The position numbers were made by a program, and so were the translations under genes. DNA of 64,000 bases from Pontibacillus yanchengensis Y32 (GTDB taxonomy: Bacteria; Bacillota; Bacilli; Bacillales; BH030062). The stretch covers positions 62,001 through 126,000 of the forward strand of contig NZ_AVBF01000001.1 in the NCBI RefSeq assembly GCF_000770635.1. The letters are read 5' to 3'. The notes beneath the pieces were generated by a model. That model searched no databases and was not told the DNA's origin. It was given only the letters and a program-made list of their open reading frames with translations. Of the stretch, positions 18,356 to 25,987 are shown piece by piece (the first letter of the stretch is position 1; each line of letters starts with the position of its first letter).

Positions 18356-19504
18356 TTAGTATGCAGATTGATAGATTTGCTCAATTTCGTTTTTTCCTAA
18401 TTTACGAGGGTTGTTGGTTAGCAAGCGTTCTATTTTACTAGCATCTTCCGCCATAGCGGCTATGTCCTGTTCGGGTATATCAAAAGCACGTAAGCCAGTA
18501 GGGATATTCACTTCGTTGCAAAGCCGTTCCATCGCTGTTACCGCTTTGTCCGCTGCTTCGGAGTCGGACAGGTGATCCACTTTTTCACCGAAGGCTTCGG
18601 CAATGGTTCGGAAGCGTTCGACACAAGCGATTTTATTCCATTCCATCACATAAGGAAGGAGGAGAGCGTTACTAACGCCGTGGGCGATATTATAGCGCCC
18701 GCCTAGTGGATAGGCTAGAGCGTGTACAGCTCCTACACCTGCATTGCCAAACGCCATCCCCGCCATCAGGCTTGCGGTAGCCATGTTTTCCCGCGCTTTG
18801 ATATGGTCAGGGTTCGCATAGGCTTTCGGTAGATTTTTCGATATCATCTTGATGGCCTGAATGGCTAGGGCATCGGTAATAGGGGAGGCATGTACAGATA
18901 TGTATGCCTCAATCGCATGCACCAGCGCATCCACACCACTCGCAGCCGTCACGGAAGGAGGCATGGTTAGCGTCATTTCCGGTGCTACGATGGCGACATC
19001 CGGTAGTAGGTAATCACTGACGATGCCTTTTTTCAGCTGCGCTTCCTTATCGGAGAGAATGGAGATGTTCGTTACCTCCGAACCTGTACCAGCTGTCGTC
19101 GGGAGCGTGATGATGGGGCTCCCTTTTTGCGGAACAAGGTCTGTTCCAATCAGGTCACTTAATGAACCTTGGTGAACGGAGAGGGCCGAGACACTCTTGG
19201 CGATATCAATCGCACTACCGCCACCAATGGCGATTAGGCTATCGTGGTTTCCTTTTTCGAATACGTCGGCGCATTCTTCTACGATCTTGAGCTCCGGGTC
19301 GGGTTTTACACCCGTGAACACCTCATAAGAAAGCCCTTTCAATAATGGGGTTATTTGATTGACCACACCAACCTTTTGTAAAATCTCGTCCGTTACGATT
19401 AACGGATTGGAGACCTGAAGTCGATGCAATTCTTCTGTGAGTTTTTCGGTTGCGCCATTACCCGTAATGAGTTTGTTGGCAATTTTAAATGTACTGATTG
19501 TCAT
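18356..19504 (-). CDS. Iron-containing (group III) alcohol dehydrogenase
   Basis: A 382-residue Fe-ADH with the GGGSAID NAD motif (about residue 93), PTTAGTGSEVT, and the metal ligands in DALVHAIEAY and the histidine-bearing HALAYPLGGRYNIAHGVSN. First gene of the three-gene catabolic operon, directly behind a sigma-54 promoter. With the GabD-like enzyme it would suit 4-hydroxybutyrate to succinate conversion, but other alcohols are possible. AAAGGAG precedes the ATG. Confidence 0.85.
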   Translation of the reverse strand: MTISTFKIANKLITGNGATEKLTEELHRLQVSNPLIVTDEILQKVGVVNQITPLLKGLSYEVFTGVKPDPELKIVEECADVFEKGNHDSLIAIGGGSAIDIAKSVSALSVHQGSLSDLIGTDLVPQKGSPIITLPTTAGTGSEVTNISILSDKEAQLKKGIVSDYLLPDVAIVAPEMTLTMPPSVTAASGVDALVHAIEAYISVHASPITDALAIQAIKMISKNLPKAYANPDHIKARENMATASLMAGMAFGNAGVGAVHALAYPLGGRYNIAHGVSNALLLPYVMEWNKIACVERFRTIAEAFGEKVDHLSDSEAADKAVTAMERLCNEVNIPTGLRAFDIPEQDIAAMAEDASKIERLLTNNPRKLGKNEIEQIYQSAY

Positions 19505-19539
19505 AGGATAGGAACTCCTTTCTGGTTTACTTTTCTATG

Positions 19540-19555
19540 TGCAAAAATTATGCCA
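19540..19555 (-). promoter_or_regulatory. Sigma-54 (-24/-12) promoter of the alcohol dehydrogenase operon
   Basis: On the minus strand the sequence TGGCATAATTTTTGCA has GG and GC separated by exactly 10 bases, matching the RpoN consensus. It lies about 36-51 bp upstream of the alcohol dehydrogenase ATG, and the neighbouring gene encodes a sigma-54 activator. Confidence 0.85.
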
Positions 19556-19632
19556 ACTTCGTAAAATGTCAGAAAATATCGACAATGGCGCGAGGTGAAG
19601 TTGAAAACGCTGTCATAAAACTGTTGCAATTT

Positions 19633-19650
19633 TGATTAGAAATGTAATCA
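19633..19650. promoter_or_regulatory. Upstream activator palindrome, proximal
   Basis: TGATTAGAAATGTAATCA: 6-bp inverted half-sites around a 6-bp spacer (8 bp if flanking TT/AA pairs are counted). Centred about 90 bp upstream of the sigma-54 promoter, as expected for an enhancer site. See the second copy at 19664. Confidence 0.65.
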
Positions 19651-19663
19651 AAAAAGAGGAGGG

Positions 19664-19681
19664 TGATTGAATGTGTAATCA
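19664..19681. promoter_or_regulatory. Upstream activator palindrome, distal
   Basis: TGATTGAATGTGTAATCA, same half-sites as 19633-19650 and 31 bp centre to centre from it, about three helical turns. It overlaps the stop codon of the activator gene. Confidence 0.65.
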
Positions 19682-21271
19682 CTCTCCCCATTTTTTCATT
19701 TTCTGAACGATAGTCGATTGGCTTACTTCTAATACTTCTGCCACTTTTCTCGTTGTTTTGTATTTTCGCATCGCTTTGGTGATCATCGTACGTTCCACTT
19801 CTTCGATTGCTTGTTTGAGCGGGATGATGTCATCCTCTTCTCTTGGCGCATGCTTGCTGCTTTGGATCAGTTCCTCTGGTAGGTCGTCGCGAGTAATGTG
19901 ATCTTCAGGTGTCGTCACGACTAACTGTTCGATGAGATTCTTTAACTCTCGGATGTTACCAGGCCAGTCAAAATCATAAAACGCATCGATGGCCTCAAGC
20001 GTGATTGTCTTATCGAATCCGTAGGCTGCATTGTATTCGTTTAGGAAATGCTCGGTCATTGCATGGATCTCTTTTTTTCGCTCCCGTAATGGAGGAATGT
20101 GAATAGGGACGACATTCAAACGGTAATAAAGGTCTTCCCGGAACGCGCCCGTCTTTACAAGCTGTTTGAGATTTTTGTGAGATGCCGCAATGATGCGGAC
20201 ATCAATATGCTTAAGCTTGGACGACCCAACTGGATAAAAGGCCTGGTCTTCAATCACTTTTAATAGTTTTACTTGCAGCTCTAACGGCAAGTCGCCGATT
20301 TCATCCAAAAATAACGTCCCCTGATCCGCCACTTCCAGCAATCCTTTTTTTCCTTTCGATAAAGCTCCCGTAAACGCACCGGCTTCATAGCCGAATAGTT
20401 CCGCTTCGATCAAGTTGGTCGGGAGGGCTCCGCAGTTCAGCTCTAGAAAACTATTGTTGCTACGAATCGATTTCTCGTGAACATGCTTCGCAATCATCGT
20501 CTTGCCAACCCCCGTCTCCCCGTGCATGAGAATCTGGGCATCGGTTTTGGCGACCCGTTCGATGATGCTAAGGAGGTTTTTCATTTTATCGCTAACGTAG
20601 AAAGGGGAATCTTCTGATTTGGAGTACGCTTCTTTGAAACTTTGGCGTAGATTTTTCAACTCTTGCAGGTCTTCCACTTGGTGCTTTAACTCTAATAGCT
20701 CCGTAATGTCTCGTACACTATTGATCACATAGAGGATATCTCCGTTGTTAGAAAAAATCGGTGTTCCAGAAACAATGATATTTCGCCCATTGGCAATCTT
20801 CTGCATCAGCGTCACAGGCCTTTCTTCTTTTAGCACATGAAGTGAAGCAGACTTCGATATATAACCAGCCTTAATCACATCCTCCATATGAGACCCGACC
20901 AGCTGTTCCGCTTTTAAATCCGTAATCCGCTCATACGCCTGATTCACCTTTACCGTCACACCATCCCCATTGGTGATAAACACCCCATCATGAAGCGAGT
21001 TGACGATGTCCGTGAAAATGGGACTGTCTAGAATCTCGCTGTACTGGTGATCTATGTGGCTCGATGTTTCCTTATTCCTCCGTAGCTGAGCCTGTAGAAT
21101 GTCTCCCAACGACTGACTAAGATCCTCACTATCCAATATATCCCGCATATTTTCAATAGATAACGTTCCGATGACGTCCCCTTCATCGTTGATCACTTTA
21201 ATCCGTTCCACGGTAGAATCTGAAAACTGTTCGATTGCCCTACTGATGTGCGCGTTTTTATGTAATTGCAT
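19679..21271 (-). CDS. Sigma-54-dependent activator (CBS-like, PAS, AAA+, Fis HTH)
   Basis: About 530 residues. Order: N-terminal ~60 residues with CBS-like features, PAS domain (about 75-190, FITNGDGVTVKVNQAYERITD), AAA+ domain with Walker A GETGVGKT, the sigma-54 loop GAFTGA and Walker B FLDEIGDLPLE, then a Fis-type helix-turn-helix (RKVAEVLEVSQSTIVQKMKKW). The PAS domain probably senses the inducer or an energy state. ATG 21271 fits GGAGG at 8 bp; an upstream TTG at 21286 overlaps that site. It most likely drives the adjacent sigma-54 promoter. Confidence 0.92.
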   Translation of the reverse strand: MQLHKNAHISRAIEQFSDSTVERIKVINDEGDVIGTLSIENMRDILDSEDLSQSLGDILQAQLRRNKETSSHIDHQYSEILDSPIFTDIVNSLHDGVFITNGDGVTVKVNQAYERITDLKAEQLVGSHMEDVIKAGYISKSASLHVLKEERPVTLMQKIANGRNIIVSGTPIFSNNGDILYVINSVRDITELLELKHQVEDLQELKNLRQSFKEAYSKSEDSPFYVSDKMKNLLSIIERVAKTDAQILMHGETGVGKTMIAKHVHEKSIRSNNSFLELNCGALPTNLIEAELFGYEAGAFTGALSKGKKGLLEVADQGTLFLDEIGDLPLELQVKLLKVIEDQAFYPVGSSKLKHIDVRIIAASHKNLKQLVKTGAFREDLYYRLNVVPIHIPPLRERKKEIHAMTEHFLNEYNAAYGFDKTITLEAIDAFYDFDWPGNIRELKNLIEQLVVTTPEDHITRDDLPEELIQSSKHAPREEDDIIPLKQAIEEVERTMITKAMRKYKTTRKVAEVLEVSQSTIVQKMKKWGE

Positions 21272-21317
21272 GGGTGGGTCCTCCAATCCTGGCTGTTTTG
21301 TCTCATTTTATCATGAG

Positions 21318-21346
21318 TGGGATGGGGGGACAGGTACCTCGTTTCA
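21318..21346 (+). repeat. REP palindrome, divergent copy (leftmost)
   Basis: Core reads GGGACAGGTACC; the outer arms are partly decayed (GTTTCA). First copy of the family in the window, between the sigma-54 activator and the CoiA-like gene. Confidence 0.75.
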
Positions 21347-21457
21347 TTTATTATGAATAAATGTACTACTTATTTATCTCCTTATATTTTCCACGAACTA
21401 ACGTGATGGTATGATAGTCATAGGAACTATTGATGAGTAGAAAGGAGTGTAAACCTT

Positions 21458-23071
21458 TTGGATTCGGCCTATCTACATAATTCAGTCTTTAATATTGAAC
21501 TGAAGAGGAAAGAGTTAGAAGGAAAGAAGATGTCACGTGATGAAATCAAACAATGGTTTGAGAATAACTATCGTGTTTTTTCCAAAAAGAGTGCGTTCAC
21601 TTGCTTATGTTGTCACAAACCAGTGAATATGAATCTAACAAAAGAGGAAGGAAGACCTTTTTATTTTAGACATAATGACGAGAGTGAATGCTCTTACTCT
21701 GAAAATACAAAGACCTATGAAAAGCATGTATCTAAACATGAAGAAAAGACAAAAAAAGATATTGGTCTCACCATCTTTAGGGAGATATTAGAAGGGGAAC
21801 TCAGACCTTTCGATGCAGAGATTGAGAGAGGTACTCATTATAAGAAGAAACTTTCCTTTATTCCTGATTTTATTGTGAAGTTTCCTAATTCTGAGGAGAA
21901 ATGGGCGATTGATTATTTTACTGCGATAGATCAAGGTAAAAACTCAGGAAGTTATGCTCGCCATTTATCAAAACGAATGGAAACCTACAAAGAAGAAGGG
22001 TTTGAGTCATTTTCTTTCGTTGATTATAGTTGGCTTTCTTTTCTAGAAGTAACTAATAAAGGGACGCTCCTTACTGCAGAAACTTATGTAACTAGTAAAA
22101 CATCTGAAGATGAGGTATGGGATACATTTTTGGAGAATCATGTAAAAGACGATTTGTTAGACTTTTTTATGAAATATACTGAGGCGACTATGGAGGAGTT
22201 TGATACTAGAAATATCGCATATGTAGATGTGTACAATGGTCTATGTACAGCCTTTCGTTTTATACCGATATCAAGGCAGAATCGTAATATAACTTATTAT
22301 AAACTTTCATCTTCTCAAGTACCTCTAGCGCAAGCGCTATCAGTAAATGCTGATCAAAATCACTTTGTACTTACCCAGGAGAATGAAGACGATAAAAGAA
22401 ATAAATTTTTAAATGAACTAATGGAGAAGAAGCAACAGATTGAAGCAGAAGAGCAAGAACGAAAAGAAGAACTAGAAAAAAATAGAGCAGAAAAAGATAA
22501 AATTAAACAAGAAGAGTTAGAGCAAAAGAGAAAGATGTGGGCTGAAGAAGAAGATAAACGAAAAGAGAGATTGAGAACCCAAGAGCAAGTGGACGAACAA
22601 ACTGAAAAAGAGATGCAAGAAAGGATGAGAAGAGCCTCTTTAAGACCTATCGAAGTTCACCCAGATCAGTGGAACTATCGTAGTCAAAGGCAGCGCCGGT
22701 ATAGAAATTACACGTATCAACAAAGTCCACCGAAAACCTTGTCTATGGAAACAGAAGAGAGTGCAGACCAAACGAAAAGAGAGAGGGTTAAACAGGTTCT
22801 TTTATCTCAGCCTATTAAGGGCGAATCGTATATTGATGAGGATAAAGGGGCTTGGAGGAAAGTAATATTGAAATGGATAAAGGAAAATCAATCTGGGGGA
22901 AAGATATTTGTTTCCTTGCAACAGGTTATCGATTATATGAAAAGCTTAGGGATTTCCTTTAATCAAAGCGATAAGGTCATTAAGTATCCGATACAAGAGT
23001 TTTTTGAGTTTTATGAGAAGACGGTGAATGGGGAGTTTAAGAAGAATGTTGAGATTATTATTCAGGAATGA
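21458..23071 (+). CDS. CoiA-like nuclease-family protein
   Basis: 537 residues. Residues about 45-85 form a zinc-ribbon-like segment (FTCLCCHKPV ... FYFRHNDESECSYS) as in CoiA competence proteins, followed by a candidate restriction-endonuclease-like core (FIPDFIVKF ... EKWAIDYFTA). A highly charged coiled coil spans about 310-400, and a C-terminal ~80-residue domain follows. Start is TTG with AAAGGAG upstream. The gene stands alone. CoiA helps recombination of incoming DNA in competent cells; members outside com loci, like this one, have no known role. Not a close CoiA orthologue by eye. Confidence 0.6.
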   Translation: MDSAYLHNSVFNIELKRKELEGKKMSRDEIKQWFENNYRVFSKKSAFTCLCCHKPVNMNLTKEEGRPFYFRHNDESECSYSENTKTYEKHVSKHEEKTKKDIGLTIFREILEGELRPFDAEIERGTHYKKKLSFIPDFIVKFPNSEEKWAIDYFTAIDQGKNSGSYARHLSKRMETYKEEGFESFSFVDYSWLSFLEVTNKGTLLTAETYVTSKTSEDEVWDTFLENHVKDDLLDFFMKYTEATMEEFDTRNIAYVDVYNGLCTAFRFIPISRQNRNITYYKLSSSQVPLAQALSVNADQNHFVLTQENEDDKRNKFLNELMEKKQQIEAEEQERKEELEKNRAEKDKIKQEELEQKRKMWAEEEDKRKERLRTQEQVDEQTEKEMQERMRRASLRPIEVHPDQWNYRSQRQRRYRNYTYQQSPPKTLSMETEESADQTKRERVKQVLLSQPIKGESYIDEDKGAWRKVILKWIKENQSGGKIFVSLQQVIDYMKSLGISFNQSDKVIKYPIQEFFEFYEKTVNGEFKKNVEIIIQE

Positions 23072-23522
23072 ATAAAATGGTTTAGAGTATTACGGCTAAT
23101 TGGGTATTGGGTTATATGAAATTCCTGATACCATTATCACATAAACGATAGGGGGACAAAGATAGGATTTTTTTATTGTTTAGTTATGCCAATAGTTAGG
23201 AATTAAGAAGAAGTTATATTCTTACCATTAATGTAAATTGAATAGTAGAGGATTTATCATTTCTGAATGGTTTTAATTTAATGAAGAAAATCCAATTAAG
23301 CTATCGCTTACAAATGATTTTTATAAGAATATAACTTTATATAGAATGTTAGGGGGGCGGTCTATGTTATAACTAAATTAAATTTAGAATAACAGGAAAC
23401 TACTAATAACCCCTATTCTCTTATCTTCAGTAATTTCACAAAACTCTATGTCAGATATTTGTTTCGTATGCGATAGGTCTCTTTTCTTATGAAAAAATAA
23501 TGACATGCCAAAAGAATCATAT
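23072..23522. other. 450-bp gene-free stretch
   Basis: No credible coding frame. It contains the inverted-repeat element described at 23211-23337. It lies between the convergent ends of the CoiA-like gene and the dynamin operon. Confidence 0.6.
23211..23337. repeat. 127-bp element bounded by perfect 14-bp inverted repeats
   Basis: AAGTTATATTCTTA at 23211-23224 and TAAGAATATAACTT at 23324-23337 are exact reverse complements, 99 bp apart. No target duplication is visible. It could be a MITE-like relic or an RNA/DNA structure at the convergent gene ends. Confidence 0.55.
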
Positions 23523-25475
23523 CTATATATCTAATAAAGCCATAATAATAGTCAGGATCCAAAAACTTATTATTATAAACCAAACCACACTTCCTATAAT
23601 TATTTTTTCAATACGATCTTTCTTGTTATAAAGCTCGTCTGTTTGATAATCCATTTTTTCTAACGGCTCTTCTATAGTTTCCAAAAAATGTGTTTGTGAG
23701 ATTTCCACTATAGGCGAGTCATTGGATAAAGAGGTTAACTGGATATTAAAGTACTTTTCATAATATTTCACAAAAGATGATAACGGTGAATTTGGCTTGT
23801 ATACATTGTTAATACATTGATAGATATTTTCCAACTTCTTGTATGATGATGCTTGTTGAATATGAGTATCTGGAATCTCTAATATTCGAAGGAGCTTTTG
23901 TAAGTCTTCGTAAAAAATTTCTATATTTTTTATACTATTTACATTATGGATGTCATTATTGGATATGTGTGAGGCTAGAGTATTATAATATTCGTAATAT
24001 AGACTATTTAAGTTATTATGATAATGTTGGATTAATTTTTGCAACTGAGAGTTATTATTTTCTCTTATACTTATTAAATATTTTCTGAGCTCTTTTTTTT
24101 TAGAGTTTATTCTTTCATAATCTGAATCTTGTCCTCCTATCTTTTTATTATATTGGAGTTGCTCGTCTATAAAATGCTTAATATCGCTCTTTTCTGGCCA
24201 CTTCCTATTATTTAAATCGTTCCATTTTATTTCAATGTATTTTTTTCGCTCTTTATTTTTCAGCATTTGTTTATTGTATTTCCTTATGGATTTATTTAGG
24301 TCTTTTAATAAACTACTAAATAAATAAAGGTTTTTTTGTTGAGTTTCCAAATACAAAAGGTTAACTTTAGTAGCCCTTGAATAGGAAGCAATAAAGTTAT
24401 ACATTTCTTCTAAGTAATCATAGCTTTGAATTGGAGAGGATGGTAGCTGTTTCCGTAAACCGTGTACTTCATTTTCTAACTGTTTCTTCCTCTCAAGTGT
24501 GTTCACATAAAATTCTTCAATATATGGATAATCCCTTAACATGAAATTTTCTACAATATTTTCATAATAGTTAGTTTTCAAGGTATCTTTTTGCTGTAGA
24601 AGTTCCTGATAAAGATGGGAAAGTAAATTAATATATTTTTTGTACATACTTTCTTTCTTTAGAGTGTGATCATTTATTATTGAGTTAATAAGTGTATCAA
24701 TTCTTTCCCAATTGCTATAATAGAGTAACTCTTCATCTCCATTAATCTTTGCATCTAATGCTTCTTTAGCAGATACGCCAATAACATGAGTAAAAAAAGA
24801 TTGTAATCTTCTCATATTAAAATCAATAAAGTCCTCTAACTCTTCTTCTTCCTCATTATGTAAATCAATTGCATTGATAATGCCATAAGTAGGAATATTG
24901 TATTCCTGAAGCATCTTTATGTTATGCGTCTCTTGTTCTGTTCCAGTATGTTGGTAATGAAATAACCAAAAAGCCACGTCAGCTTGATTTAAATTTGTTT
25001 TCGTAACCATTTCATGATGTTCATGGCCAGAGTTTAAACCAGGAGAGTCAATAATAGTTAAATTCTTCAATAATGGATTAGGTAATTGAAGTTCTATATA
25101 TGATAACTGATTACGAATGGTGGTCAAATCTCCTTGTTTTTCTGAAGATAGGGAGGGGAGATCCTCTATAGAGAAATGCGCTTTAGCACCGTTTTTGTAG
25201 TATCCATACAAAGTAGTGTGTTCCCCATAAGTCAGTTTTGTTAAAACGGCTGTGGCAGGGACGATGTCCACGCTTAACTTTTCTTCTTGCAACAGTGCAT
25301 TGATAAATGTAGATTTCCCGCTGTTAAATTCGCCTGCAATGAGAATGGTTTTATTTTCATGAAGATTTTCTTTTAGTTGTTCAACTTCTGGTAATATTTT
25401 GTCTGTGTGTGTATTGTTTTCTAACCAATCATATAGCTTTTCCAATTCAGTTTGAAGTGTATGTACCCAACTCAA
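23523..25475 (-). CDS. Dynamin-like GTPase, third of the operon, C-terminal membrane anchor
   Basis: 650 residues. G1 GEFNSGKST (about 46-54), G3 DSPGLNSG and a G4-like NAID place it in the dynamin family; long helical middle; a single strong transmembrane segment ends the protein (VVWFIIISFWILTIIMALL). Start is TTG with GGGGGAGAG upstream. Bacterial dynamins remodel or tether membranes, often as hetero-oligomers of adjacent gene products. It is more diverged and more AT-rich than the other two, and is the only one with a plain C-terminal anchor. Confidence 0.88.
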   Translation of the reverse strand: MSWVHTLQTELEKLYDWLENNTHTDKILPEVEQLKENLHENKTILIAGEFNSGKSTFINALLQEEKLSVDIVPATAVLTKLTYGEHTTLYGYYKNGAKAHFSIEDLPSLSSEKQGDLTTIRNQLSYIELQLPNPLLKNLTIIDSPGLNSGHEHHEMVTKTNLNQADVAFWLFHYQHTGTEQETHNIKMLQEYNIPTYGIINAIDLHNEEEEELEDFIDFNMRRLQSFFTHVIGVSAKEALDAKINGDEELLYYSNWERIDTLINSIINDHTLKKESMYKKYINLLSHLYQELLQQKDTLKTNYYENIVENFMLRDYPYIEEFYVNTLERKKQLENEVHGLRKQLPSSPIQSYDYLEEMYNFIASYSRATKVNLLYLETQQKNLYLFSSLLKDLNKSIRKYNKQMLKNKERKKYIEIKWNDLNNRKWPEKSDIKHFIDEQLQYNKKIGGQDSDYERINSKKKELRKYLISIRENNNSQLQKLIQHYHNNLNSLYYEYYNTLASHISNNDIHNVNSIKNIEIFYEDLQKLLRILEIPDTHIQQASSYKKLENIYQCINNVYKPNSPLSSFVKYYEKYFNIQLTSLSNDSPIVEISQTHFLETIEEPLEKMDYQTDELYNKKDRIEKIIIGSVVWFIIISFWILTIIMALLDI

Positions 25476-25593
25476 GAGTCTCTCCCCCTTCTGTAATATA
25501 AGTTTAAAAGGTAAGGCTTTATAGATGTTAGTAAGTAATAAAATAATTTTTTATTTCGTCGGATAAGAAAAAGAGGTCAATTACTTTTTAAAT

Positions 25594-25977
25594 CTATCCT
25601 AAATTATTGAAGGGACTTCCATCTGGGTTTGTTCGTATATAGCCCCCTCCTTGTTCTTTTGAACGATTAGTGTTGGTATTGCCATCTCCATCTCGAAAAT
25701 ATCCTTCTACATATGTGCCGTCAGATCGATAATATCCATCCACGTAATGTGGATCTACGAAATGTGTGTTTGCCATATTAAGGTGCAATTCTGGAAATTC
25801 ATGTTGATGTGCATATTTTAATGGATCAATATGTTGTAAGATATCTTGATTGGAAAAGTATTGATTATTTAGGGTTGGTACTTCAAATGTTTCTAGGGAT
25901 TGAAATTCTGATTGACTAAAATCTTGATCGAACATTTTTGAAGGTTCTGTTGTTTCAAGGTTAAAAAAATCACTCAT
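25594..25977 (-). CDS. Small protein with GYYRSDGTYVEGYFR-type repeat, in dynamin operon
   Basis: 127 residues, acidic, no membrane segment. The first half is low-complexity (Glu, Phe, Gln); the second carries YVDGYYRSDGTYVEGYFRD, a tandem of a GYxRxDGTYV motif that recurs in many bacterial proteins of unknown function, then a GGGYIRTNPDGSPFNNLG tail. It begins 10 bp after the second dynamin gene and 118 bp before the third. A role as soluble partner of the GTPases is inference from position. Confidence 0.7.
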   Translation of the reverse strand: MSDFFNLETTEPSKMFDQDFSQSEFQSLETFEVPTLNNQYFSNQDILQHIDPLKYAHQHEFPELHLNMANTHFVDPHYVDGYYRSDGTYVEGYFRDGDGNTNTNRSKEQGGGYIRTNPDGSPFNNLG

Positions 25978-25987
25978 GGTATCTCTC

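Noticed and set aside
23201-23347. Target-site duplication around the 127-bp inverted-repeat element
   Set aside because: Left flank ATTAAGAAG and right flank TATATAGAA do not match.
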